Shown here in pieces: positions 49,290 to 61,161 of a stretch of 64,000 bases of DNA; positions within the stretch are counted from its first letter, which is position 1; the number at the start of each line of letters is the position of its first letter. This DNA is from Progne subis subis. Taxonomy: Eukaryota; Chordata; Aves; Passeriformes; Hirundinidae. Below the pieces are notes generated by a model. It was not told the DNA's origin, ran no database searches, and saw nothing but the letters and a program-made list of their open reading frames with translations. The position numbers and the translations under genes are program-made. The stretch is from NCBI GenBank assembly GCA_022316685.1, contig JAKJHU010000026.1, forward strand, positions 744,001-808,000, given 5' to 3'.

Positions 49290-52200
49290 AAGGTAGGAAA
49301 CTGTTTTCAGAGCCTGATTTATTTAAAATGAATATATCTACTAATATACCAATTTCTGACACATGTATCAAAGAGTTGTCTAAAATTTACATTGGCAGTT
49401 TAAAAATTATATATAACATTTCTCTCAGAGAAACACAGTATATGAAGAAACAATCAAGAGTAAGATAATAAGAGGAAACAACCAACAGTAAAACAGTGCC
49501 ATCTACTTTGGATTAATGAAAATAATGTTGATGAGCTAATTAAATCAAGAAATTGAATGAGAGGATAGAAAGATTCAATATTATTTTGTTAAACATCTCA
49601 AAAATAAGAGTAACAGAAAGGCAGCAGAAATTTTCAAAGTGAAATGTGAATATATCCCTCATCCCAAAAATTGAAGACTAAGATTAAATGGGCTCTTGTT
49701 ACTTCATAATGTATAACTTGTAGCTATTATGTGAATATCCATATTTGGTTTCAATTTTCTCCCACACTGTTTTCAGACAGCAGTGAAAATGAAATTGTAG
49801 TTTCTTAAAAAACTCAGTTAAAAACTGTGAGAGATCTTAAATGGGGTACTACTAGACTATTTAAATCTACAGAAAACGGCCTTTAATCTTCACTACTGGA
49901 AAACTCTCTAATCTCAATTACTATCTTGAATGCTGAATCATTTTATGTAATACAGAACAAGAGCTCTGATACTTAAATGCTTCATAGAATCCCTCTAGCT
50001 TAACAAAGAGCCTATGAATTGATAGGTTATCTTCATCTTTATTTGAGAACTTTCAATATTACCTCGTGTCACATTTTGAGATATGAGTTTACTTCCTCTA
50101 TTCAGCTACTGCTTGAATTCTTGTAACTGAAATAGTGCCAAACCCAACTGTCTCAAAACCAGTTTCTGACTGCACTTCATTTCTTGGAGTGTGTTGCATT
50201 GTTACTTGTGTAGTTCCACCTTTGTAGTAACCACTGTAGTGCTGGATATTGCCCACTACTGACAAGCGCTGGCAAGACACTGAACAAGTTGGAACCCATG
50301 CCTAGAAAACTGATTTTGGCCAGATAAAATGCAGACAATTCAAGAAAACACTGATAGGGAACTTGTGCGTTGGATGTCACTGCAGTAACATCAACACTAA
50401 AAACAGCAATAAGGAAAGTGTGGGACATGGAGAAAATACATTTTTTGAATTGGACTGAGGAGTTCTTGAATTAAAACCCATATGAAAGACATCCTCAGAT
50501 TTCAGGTAAACTAAACCTTATTTACACTCCTGCTACTTGGAACCACTAATTCATCCTCAGAATTATGAACCTGAAAAATGCTGAACTATTGATCAGTGCA
50601 GGACCTTTGAGAAATGGAAGCTATGTCATTAGTGTTTTTATTGTTGTCTACACAGTGGCAAGGAAGAACTTCCAATTTAGACAATTAAATAAATAATAAT
50701 GAACAAGAAGTTATCTATATAAGTTGATAGACTTTGAATTCACATGACGAAAAATCCACTTTTGAACTTTTGAATGTTACTAAAATTCTGGGCTGCAAAA
50801 ATCAGTCTTTTATCTATTTTTCTCTTGAGAAAACTGCCTCTGGGAATAGATGTTAAAATTTTTAAAAACGGCTATCTACTTTGAAATGTTGGTGATAACT
50901 TACAAGACATTTACTACTTTATTTTGAACTGTATATTTCCAAATGTAAATTTACTAGTTTTAAATACACAATTAAAAATCTTTTGAATTGGTTTTACTTT
51001 TGTAGCTTACAGCTTGACTAGTATTTTTTTAATAAAATCACTTATTTATATGCAAATTTAAAACACTTATGGACCAAGAGAAACTTCAGACTCCTAAAAT
51101 TCAAACATTACAAAAGTAATATGCTGATTTTGTGGTGACTTAGAACTAACTTTCTCCTAGATCCTAAAAGAGGTTGAAAATTGTGTTATTTGCCTGTGGT
51201 GGAAACAACTTTCCAGGCAAAAGTGAGAAAGAATGTTAGCTCCTCAGCATTTTGTCTGTTTGTTTGCACAGGGAGCTGCTGCATATCTCATCAATTATTA
51301 GAAATTACTACACTTCTTTGAACCTGATAGAGAATCATGCAAGAAGAGTCCTATGGAAACCACTCAGGTTTTTTAGCATTAATGTGACCAAAAAGAATAA
51401 TTCTCTTTTAACACTTAAGCTAAATGTTCCCTTTGAGTTCTGTCATGTTTCTTTTAAATGTCTTAAAGAAAGTAAGTTTTTTTAAAACTACTCCCACACA
51501 CACTTTTTTCCCTTTATTTTTTTTTTTAATCCCTTTATAGAACACAATTAATTATGAGATATTTAAGAAATATATTTCACAGTTAAGTATTCACTATGTG
51601 CATGAATTCATGTTGCCCATAAAATAAATATTCATGTACAGATGAATTTGGTTTTCTTTGCTTTCATGCAACAATTCTGCATCATGTTAAACTTCTCAAA
51701 TAGTCCCTCTCACCTCGAAGCAAACACAGTCTGGTTCCATGAAAGCAGTAAAATTAGGCATGCAAGAATCAAATCCAACTGATTTTTGGTCACTAATGAA
51801 CCTCCACATAAAACAACTTCCTTTTTTTCAATGAGCACAGTTCCTACACAAGAATAGGCTTTTTCTGGTTTTGAACCATGTCGCAAAAATAATGAAAATA
51901 ACTTCATTTAAATTTCCCTACATGCATTTTGATTAAATCCAAACCACCGTTCAAGAAATGGGAAAAAAGTTAAAAAATTGGAATTTTTTCACATTGAGCT
52001 CTCAGCATAATATCTAAGGAAAAGGGGCTCAATTATTCTCACTTAGCACACACTAAAACTGATACTCTATTGAGATAAGACATGAAAAATTAAGTGACAT
52101 ATAGAAGTTTCTCGGGTTTTTTTTTAAAGACTCAGAAAAGATTTTCCATTTTTTTACCAAGCATTTATTATGTGAAATTAGTGAAAGCTACTTTTTAATT

Positions 52201-52405
52201 TTTTTAATAAACCTGACACTACATTTAAATATCTAATATTTAAATAAATGTTACATGGACTAAATAATATATATATATATATATATATAGCTTGGAGAAA
52301 GAATATGAGCTTTAGCCACTTATATATTAGACTGACCAAACCTCTTTGTAAAACACCACAGGTCATACTCAGTGAAGAAACATAACCCTCAAAGGTCAGC
52401 CGTAC
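49290..52405. other. Unique non-coding sequence
   Basis: No mobile element or gene recognised. Two overlapping minus-strand frames lie at 50098-50428 and are mentioned as a finding. Otherwise AT-rich background with an (AT)n run at 52267-52288. Confidence 0.5.
52267..52288. repeat. (AT)n microsatellite
   Basis: About eleven AT units, likely polymorphic and cruciform-prone. Confidence 0.9.
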
Positions 52406-52701
52406 TGTAGCATTGTGTAGCTACTGAGTTCATGGTGTCTAGGGAGCTTGCAGCTGCTGGCACCAGCAGGGGACCAGAAGAGACTGTCTTTATTTAAGCT
52501 CGAGAATCCATTTTGTTACCCCCAGAGGGGAGAAGGGGGATGCAGAAAAAAGAAGGCAAAGGCAGGGTCATAGGCAAAGGCAGGGTTTTATAGGGCATGG
52601 CAGGGGTGGAGTTTAAGGTTTGGGTCAAGGGAGGATCAAATTCCAGCCTCCTTAGAACAGGAGGGCTCCACACCATACAGTCTGAAAAGTTTTACTAAAC
52701 A
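52406..52701 (-). mobile_element. Compact solo LTR with TATA box and poly(A) signal
   Basis: On the minus strand it would begin TGTTTAGTAAAAC and end CACAATGCTACA, about 296 bases. A TATA box (CCTATAAAACCC on minus, 52586-52593) is followed about 95 bases later by TTAAATAAAGAC (AATAAA, 52489-52494) and then a short U5, a textbook LTR order. Flanks CGTAC and GTTAC agree only partly, so the ends are probable rather than proven. A 17-base direct repeat AGGCAAAGGCAGGGT lies just downstream of the TATA box. The family is not identified and no sister copy is in the window. Confidence 0.7.
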
Positions 52702-53806
52702 GTTACCGGAATTCTCATTATATTCAATTTGTTAGTAACACCAATTTAAAAATTTGTTTTAAATCTTCTTCTGGTGCTATAGTGACATTGGGTTTATTTA
52801 CAGTGAACACAGCTTGAAGCAGACATAAAGATAAATTTTGGTACTTAAATTTTGGTATATTTTCAGCTATATTCTTTGATTGTCACCAGTGGCTTCTAAA
52901 TATTTTATCTGTAGCTTACTTATTCATGAATTCCTTAGGTATTTTGGTTTCCTAGGGTGATCCCAAAGAACTAAAAATAAAGTTATAGAAACTAGAAAAA
53001 TAGATCATCTACAGTTTACATATGGGAAAATGTTTACTAATATGTTTAAGCATTTATCACCACCAAGGCAGCAGATTTTCACCTCTGCTGGTGTTTTTTT
53101 CATCACCTAATACTATTACTATTAGCTCAGATTTGAGGTTTATCTAACTACTTTCCTCACACTAAGCATCTCTAAACAAGTCAGAAAATTTTCCAAGTAA
53201 AACAGCATGACTTGGAACCCAAACTAGGATATTTTTAAATTGTAAACAGAGAAATCTTGAGTAAACTATGCCAGATGAATACCAGTAAGATAACATTTAT
53301 AAACATTTCTCCGAGTGTGATCTTGCATTCAGACTGTCAGAAGTCTCAGTGGCTTACTGTGTTGCAGCAAACTCCTTAAAAATTACCCAATATGCAGGGG
53401 TAACTACTCTTCACTGGTTCCCAGTAGTCTTTTCTTTGACTTTCTGACCCTATTTTTCTATCTGACCTCTCCTGACATGTCTCTGAACTTTCTTCTCTTA
53501 AGCTTTCTCAGCCAAATCTAAGAAAAATAGCAATTATGTGCTTCTAGAGGAATCCTCTCAAATATTTACTAATGAATATTTGAAAATTTTGAAAACGAAT
53601 GAAATTTTTAATGAATGAATATAGAAAAAAAAATAAATGAAATGTTGTCCACAATTATTCTCATAATCCATTCCTCACTGATTTAAATGAGTCTTCAGAA
53701 TTTCTCTTCTAGATCCACCCCTCTTGGACCACACTTATCTGTTATGCCTAAAATCAAATATCCAGCTCACATACACTATCTTTCTATGCAAAGCTCAGGT
53801 TTGTTT

Positions 53807-53820
53807 ATTACTATGGCAAC
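53807..53820. promoter_or_regulatory. RFX X-box-like motif
   Basis: ATTACTATGGCAAC is the reverse complement of GTTGCCATAGTAAT, one base from the palindromic RFX-type X-box GTTGCCATAGTAAC. RFX factors bind such sites in enhancers and ciliary gene promoters. A single motif in 64 kb can arise by chance, so a regulatory role is only a possibility. Confidence 0.3.
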
Positions 53821-54216
53821 TTCATTCCTTTTTTCGGGTTTTTAGTAGCAGGACATTAATGTGAGAGGCCAGCTTCAGATCAAGATTTTTCTTTAGGGTG
53901 ACAATTGCAGTTCAATTTTATTTGCCGTTTGTGTGGCAAATTAGTCATGAGCAGATTTTCCAGAATGTCAGGCTAGTCAAAACAGTAATGAGAGACACCT
54001 CACTCTTCACTCCAAATGCAAAGGTTGTGCAAAGCTACAAAAACTGTAAAAACAAGTAGTTCTCTCTAGTATCAGTATACCAGATTAACTGCAAGTTCAT
54101 TGGATGTAGAGCAAAAAATAAGGTGCACTTCCATTATAATTTTTTCCCATAAGACACAACTACTTACCATAAAGCAGATTTTATATAATAGATTATAATA
54201 GAACTTTATATTGCTG

Positions 54217-54252
54217 ATATTATTATTAATAATAATAATAACAATAATAATT
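54217..54252. repeat. (TAA)n microsatellite
   Basis: ATTATTATT followed by six or more AATAAT units with one ACA interruption. The inverted halves could pair. Confidence 0.9.
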
Positions 54253-56580
54253 CATTATAGCACTATAATGCTGGCACAATAAAAATTTATCAGTTACTTG
54301 TCAAGGGCTGAAAGCTCTGCATAGGACACAGAAATACGTGGATGATAGCTTACCAGTTAGATCCCCAAGCTTTTTAGCAGACCAATGATACTACAGGTGC
54401 TCATGTAAGAGTTGAGAGGGGCTTTCTTCTGTGGGAGTTTCTGCTGTGCTGGGAGAGTTTCGTCTCCATTGTACTGTTTCTGTAAGAATGTGACTGATAG
54501 TAAAGTTTAACTTCACTATAACTGAGACTGAAAGACAAACAAAAGTGCAGTTTATATCACTGGGAAAATGCGGAGGATCTGAGTAGAACTCAGTGGTTAT
54601 AAAAAAGAAGAATATGCATTAAACCCACTGTGCACATAGATAAAATGTCAGGTCTTTGGTGCAGAAAGAAAAAAAAAATCTCATTTACTTCTAATCGGTT
54701 ACATTGGAGATGAACTTCAACCAAGACTCATCTGCACAAATATATTGAAGAATACTTCCCTAACCTTTTCTTAGTAATAACAAGGGAAAATAACAATTCC
54801 CCAGATTTCCTCTTATAAGTGAAGGGGAAAAAAGTTCAAAAGCAAACACAATCACAAGATGAATAAGGAAAATCAATTCCACATACAGAGGGGTAATCTT
54901 TGACTTGCCATTAAATGGCATTTATGAGTGCTTAAAGAATCAAATGGGATGATCAAAAAGGGGTGATAATTTTTTTTTCCGAAAGTAGTAGAAAAGAAAA
55001 ATGAAAGGAATAGATACAGACTACACATTTTTCCAAAGCAACATCCCTGTTCAGTTGACATATTTTTCAATGGAAGAAGAAAAATAGGCAGAAGACTCTT
55101 TGAGGTGTTCTTGTGTTTTCTTTTCATAATTTTTTTTCTATTCTGAATGGCTTCACATTTTTGTAGTTTATGACCTGTTTATACAACATGTAAGTATTTG
55201 CTTCTTCAAAAGGAAATTGGTAGAAATAAGAGCTGGTGTCACTAAGAGGAAGACTTATGAATTCTATTTAATAGCAAACTACATATGTTCACTTTCCTAA
55301 CAGTACCACTGGAGAACAGATGCTTACAACTCTTTGTACTCTCCAGCTGTGGAGTAGGACTCCAGGTACAAACCACTGAAAGACAACTTTATTTCCTATG
55401 AATATTGGATGTGTTTTGGAAACAAACAAATTTCTTTTCACAGTCATGGCTGACGGTAGAAATGGGATAAAAAGATGGAAATCTAGGTGACTTTCCTCTT
55501 TTCCTTTTAAATCGAAATTACTTTTTGCCTTAGAATATTTTACTGTGTGAAAACACAACAAATTAAATATTCAAGGAAGTCTGCCATACTTTCACAAGTA
55601 AAAAAATGATTTTTAACCTAATTTGAAAGAGGAGGTGAGAAATTAAGTGCTATGATGTTAGTCATGATCATCTTTCACCTTTTATCATTATAGTACAGCC
55701 ATTTATTACCTAGCATTTTGTACTTTGACCCTAAGATAGTCTTGCTCTATGTGTGATGATACCATATAGGTGGTATGAAATTATTTCCTTGTAATTCTTC
55801 TTAAATTGTATCTAAGTGTATGCACAAAAATTAGTATTTTCTAAGACTATGCTAATTTGAATTGCCACTTAGTAAGGCAAACGTTCTGATTCTTCTTCCT
55901 GCTTAAATGGACAGATTTTTTTTCCATTTGAGGTTAGGTTGGAATTTTCATGAAACAAAAATAAAAAAGAGATTTGTTTGAAATCAGATGTTTAATAGTA
56001 TTAAACTTTATTTTGAAACAAACAAAAAAAATTCAAAGTTCTCTTTAAGTTATTAGAATAATGAATTGTGTTTAAAATGCACTATATTTATACTTCGATG
56101 TTACACAAAGAAACTTTGAGTCACTGGCTCTTGCTAACTTTTTTTCATACAATAGTGCATTATCCTAGCACCTGTTTTGAAGTGGAGAAGAGTTAAATGG
56201 AAAGCTGCTTATATTAAGTCAAAACATTTCTGTATGTACCATATAATGGACATACAGTCTGGAAGCTACTTAATGATTATGTTCTTAGTTAATTAAGTGA
56301 GACTCAGTAATGAATACGGCATACAACATTTATTTTCTCAGCAAAATAAGTCCAAAGACCATTAATCTACAGTCACAGTAGGGATTTTTACACCTTCAGA
56401 ATATAACTTGTGCTTTTACAGCACATTTTTTTTAAAATGTCTTAACCTTGTGCATTTCCAAGATTCTGCTTGAATCTTTTCTCATGAAACAGTTCTTTGT
56501 CAGCCTCATTTCCCATTTTAGAGTCTTACACAGTTTTTTAAGATCTTTTGCTAGGTTTAAAAAATGCAGTATTTAATTAT

Positions 56581-56711
56581 GTGTGGGTTTTTTGGTGGTT
56601 TTTTTTTGTTTTGTTTTGTTTTGGGTTTTTTTGTGTGTGGGGGGTTTTTTTGTTTGTTTGTTTGTTTGTTTTTGTTTTGTTTTGCTTTGTTTTTTGTTTT
56701 GTTTTGTTTTT
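56581..56711. repeat. G/T-rich low-complexity tract, (GTTT)n-like
   Basis: About 130 bases of G and T on the plus strand with GTTT and TTTTG units and G runs, interrupted by a single C. It resembles the tract at 13515-13716 but lies outside any recognised element. Cys/Phe-rich frames of 62-91 codons across it are compositional. Confidence 0.9.
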
Positions 56712-58816
56712 CCCCATGTGTTAATTTATGGAACAGCTTACATCCCTCTTAAACATCCTATTTTTGCTTTTCCCCATTTTTTTTACATTATTTACATCAT
56801 TACTTCTGCTACCTTCCTTTCAGAGAATAGTTCCCCCAGGAATTGTGATCTTTCCTGATACTTCAAAAGATAATGCTGTGTTTTGAAAATTAAACAAGAT
56901 TTGTGTTCATGGTTGCTTGTAGGAGACTATAATTTGGAGAATATGAAACTTATCAAATTAATGTAAGAATGCTAAAATATATGTTTATTATAAATGATCG
57001 TTAAAAAGAGTTAAAGTTTGGCTGAAAACCATGTAGTTTCCATTCTTTATTTAAATGACAGAAGTTGAAATGTTTTAGATAGATTAAGAAAACCTCTTTG
57101 TAGAATTTAATGTATTTTTAGAGAAATCAGGCTTGTGAAAGAGAAAGGAATAAAGTTAATTGGAAAACAGTCTCAATATGATTTAAAAGTGCAAATATTT
57201 AGAGCGCTTCCATGAATAGAGGCATGGTGATGTCATAATGGCATCAGAGGGGTGGAAAGGCTGGCTTCTTATCTGTCTCAACAAACCTGCAATTGAACTC
57301 AGGGCAGATCTGCTTATAAAGGTTAGAATAATCTTTAGGCCACATCTTCTGATCTTCATTTTTCCTTAAGTTTACATTTCTTTTAACTCAATGTTTAATG
57401 TTTAATACAAATTTGGAAGGCAAAGATATTTTTCTTCATGTATTAATTTTATTACTAAATTTACTACAACAGCACTTTCACTTTTCATTAACACTTTTGT
57501 TTTCTACAGTACAAGAAATAGGAAAGTCTTTAGGGTTTCTAACTTTAGATTGTATGTCATAGATTCTTATATTTCTCAAAAGAATAGCACATATAATTCT
57601 GAAAGGCATGAACCACATAGTCAGTGAGCATAGGCTAATCAACTCCCCTTCATAAAAAGTACCCAGAAAGTATCTGAGTAAGATTGCTGAAACAGAAAAT
57701 CAAGGTTCCAAATAGAGGTTAAATCTGTTAATCTTTAAAATACTTATTTGTACTTAAGGCATCCCTGGAGGAGTATATGTAACAGATCCTACTGAGTCCC
57801 AAGACTCCTGGGAAACAGTCTATTTCAACCATCAAGTAAAGTACGGTAATAAAACATCCTTTTCTTTTGATATATGTTCTCCTCTCTTCTTTGTACACAG
57901 TAGGACAGATAATATGGTCTCATGATTCCATCCCTGTCCTACCTCTATGGCATTTTCTATGTTCTTTGGGACTTTTTAGAAATGAAGTGCCATTCCAAAT
58001 TTCTTTCTTCTTTAGATGACTGATACCATACTCAGAAGTCCAAGAAATCCTTACTGTACAGTGGACAGCAATTTTACTGAACTAATTTGTTAAATGTTGC
58101 ATCTCTCAGGCCCTGCCTTCTATAATTCTGATATCCCTTGCTGACTGCCTTCCCCACAAAGCACTCTTATACTCTGCTTGAAATTTAACACCCAAATGTT
58201 TTAACTGCAGCCATTACGTCTTTTTATTTTGCCATAAAACAAGAGGCATAAAAACTACTCTTACCTGTTTATATCCATTTAATTCTCCTGAGTTTTTCGT
58301 TAAATCTGCCAGTAAAAACTTCATCCCTTTGGAATCCATCTGTTGCATCCAGTTCATCCATTGCATCAGATTGCATCCAGCAAGCATCCATTGCTTCCCA
58401 GTTCAGGACCTGCTTTGTCTTTTCATGTTCACAATCAATATCCCCTGTGTGACAGTGCAAAATGTTTTTTTGCATTCTTCATTTTCCATTCAGCTTTGGT
58501 GCAGTTAAAACAATCTCATCTTTTATTACCATTTGCCATTTCTCCTCTTGTTGGAAAAGCCTTTGTCATTGCCCTTTAATAAAACATTTTTCATGGAAAG
58601 ATTGACACTCGAATCCTACCTATAAAATAATCTCAGCAGACCTAAGTACAACAGAACAATACATCAAGTTTAGTAGCAAACACATATTAAAACTAGGAGT
58701 TTTCAGGTGATGAAGGAGGAATAATAGGGAAAAAAACCACCAAAACACCAAAAAACCCAAACCTAAGGTGTGAAGGGCAAAGAAGCTGCTAGCATCTTGA
58801 ATTCCTGAAATGGCAG

Positions 58817-61156
58817 TGTAATGGTTTTAGTTATAACTGGGCAGAAAAACCAATTAACTTCACGCTCACCAAATTCTGTTTGCCAAATTTAGTGTAGTAG
58901 TTTTAGTGTTTACTTTCATTTTGTAGGAGAAGATTAGGAGAATCAAAGCAGGCTTAAGCTTAAAAATAAACAAATGGTTTTATTAACACACACTAAAAGA
59001 ATAAAAAAGTTGAGAAAAAAACCAAACCAAACCAAAAACCAAAATAAAAACAAAAACAAATCAAATCAAAACAAAACAACAAAAAAAGAAACTTCAAAAC
59101 ACTCTTCCCTTCCCTTAACAAACTGTTAACTTTCTTAAAAACAACACAGAGAGACACAACCTGTGATTTTCAGTTAGTTTCACCATCTAAACATAATCTT
59201 TCATCACTTTGGGAGAGGAGTCTCTCTAGAGTCTTACGGAAACGTTCACCACAAGACAAAAATAGTGTGGTGGCTCCCAGTGTTACAAATTTGCAACTGC
59301 CTGGAGTTTTTGTAGATTGTGCTGTTCCGCCCATTAGGAGCCTTTCCTTTGGCTACCCATGGGTCTCTTAGTGTTTCTGGGATACTGTTTTTAGAATGCT
59401 TCCTCTAGTACAAAACAAGGATTCTCTTCTTCTATCTCTAGAATTGTCTCTGTCTCAAAAGAAATAGAGACCTGCTTTTACCCCAGGAGCCAAGGGCTTC
59501 AAATCACTTTCTCTCTCATCTTCATCTCAAAGGCTGAGACCTCCTTTTACTCCAGGAGCAAGAGGCTTTAAGATTCCCATTTAAAGCTCATCCTTCCCAA
59601 CACATATCAAACCCTAACTTTGACTAGAATTAACATTCCCCCAAACAACATTAAAATTATACAAGAAACAGTCTATTTCTCTATAGTTTATACCAGAGAA
59701 ATCCAATTTAAAATGTTCACATCCTCAGTCCCTCTTTCCAATAATCTTTATCAGTTCTTTCACTCTTGCTCCATTGACTTCGTGCTGTGTCTCTTCTACG
59801 TCCACTCTGTCTCTTTCTTCTCTCTCTCAGGGCAGGGTTAGGCTTTGGAAGCTTTGTGTTGCCAGGAAAGGGTTAGATCTGCCCAGGCCTGCAGTGGCCA
59901 TGTGCTCTCTGCCCTGGGAAGCAGTCTCTCCCCCACTGCACCTCAGAGGTTTCCTCCCTCCCGTCTTTTCCTCTCCATCTGGAAATCATGGGGGGGACGT
60001 GGGGGATGGGGGGGGAGGTGGGGGGGATTTCTCTGCGCACCCCTCGGTGACAATCAGGGTGGCCTCGGCCCAACCAGGCCCATGGCTGCTATCAGAGGCC
60101 TGGCAGAGATCCCCCCTGCTCCGGTGGCTCCAGGGAGGTTTTCAAAGTAGTTGATGTTAAGCTGCAACCTCTCCTCTCCTGCTGGGAGCCGATGGAGCCT
60201 GGCCAGGCCTCAGAACCAGTTCCACCCCGAAACGGGGCGGTGGGGGGGGGAGCAGCAGCAGGCCCAACTCAATGTTACCTGTTCAGCTGGCATGGAAGAA
60301 AAGGGCTGAATTGAACAAAATCAGAATTCATATGGGTACTTCCCAAAGTCATATTCAACATTCTCAGTGGTCAAAGCAGATGCCAATTGTTGGAGTCCAG
60401 GGCATTCCTTTGGTTGCCCTGGTGGGTCAGAGACCTGGGCAGGGGGACTGGGACCCCAGCCCAGAGCTCAGAGAGACACTGGATTTGATTTCAGTCCATG
60501 GGAGAGGCTTCTTGCACTGCGAGAAGCATTGCAGGCCACAAGAGTGTGAAAGATTGTAGTTTAGTATATCACAGGGTGAAAAAACAATGGGTTTGGAATT
60601 TTGGCATTGAAGTGAATGGGGACAAGATGGAGAATTTGGGGCGTTGTCTCCTTCTTCTTCTTTCTTCTTCCCTCACTCCATTTTCTGCAGTGACGTTGGC
60701 ACAAAGTAGTTTGTGAGGATTGGATCAAAGTAAAGATGACCTTTTTAGTAATAGTGATAGACATTGGTAATAAATAGTAAATATCAAATACGTAGCAATT
60801 AGTATAAAAGATAAGGGACAACCCAGCACAGGGGGAGTCATCAGATGTCCGAGCTGCAGCAAACATCTTTTGGACACTGAGAAAATTGTAAGATAAGAAC
60901 AATAAACACAAAGCATGCAACCTTGAAGACTCCGTCTTTTCCTGCATTTGGCTCAGAGCGTTGCAGAGGGCAAAAAAGACTCTAAAACCACCTGAATGCC
61001 AGGGAATTTAAACTCCTGCAAGGAGCCCCCGACAGCCAATATCCTAACTTAGCTTCTGATAGGTTCCTGTCCTTTCTAAAACAATTCCAAGGTCCTGACA
61101 AGGTAACACTCCACATTCATCCCTAACTAAAAACTAAACTGTGCCAACCCATGGCA
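58817..61156 (-). mobile_element. Long LTR-like element, copy 3 (inverted), with 5-bp TSD
   Basis: On the plus strand it begins TGTAATGGTTTTAG and ends CCAACCCATGGCA, flanked by exact GGCAG duplications (58812-58816 and 61157-61161). It is the reverse of copies 1 and 2: the right end mirrors TGTCATGGGTTAGCACAG, and the left part mirrors their 3' end (AAATTTAGTGTAGTAGTTTT). At 2340 bp it is the longest copy. It carries a GC-rich middle (59880-60260) with very G-rich runs and an A/C-rich tract at 59013-59090. The 126-codon plus-strand frame at 59774-60154 includes a stretch also openly translated in copies 1 and 2 on the equivalent strand, but the frames differ in length and have no domain. No retroviral protein is recognised. 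Confidence 0.82.
59013..59090. repeat. A/C-rich expansion inside copy 3
   Basis: CAAAA, CCAAA and TCAAA units over about 78 bases. On the element's own strand this is G/T-rich, at a site where copy 1 has only TTGTGTTTTGTTTTAGTTTT (near 14602). Confidence 0.88.
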
Positions 61157-61161
61157 GGCAG

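Larger units (their letters stand above)
52702..58811. other. Unique non-coding sequence
   Basis: About 6 kb with no recognised gene or ERV. It contains (TAA)n at 54217-54252, a G/T-rich tract at 56581-56711, an RFX-like motif at 53807-53820 and a GCATCCA-rich patch near 58336-58400. Frames up to 90 codons lack support. Confidence 0.5.

Noticed and set aside
56564..56858. Phe/Cys-rich frames of 62 and 91 codons
   Set aside because: Low-complexity G/T tract translated; no domain or splice support.
59774..60154. 126-codon frame sharing a segment (RLWKL...ARK) with frames at 13714-13920 and 42814-43146
   Set aside because: The similarity comes from homologous non-coding DNA in three copies of one LTR-like family. 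Frame lengths and downstream residues diverge and no retroviral domain is present.
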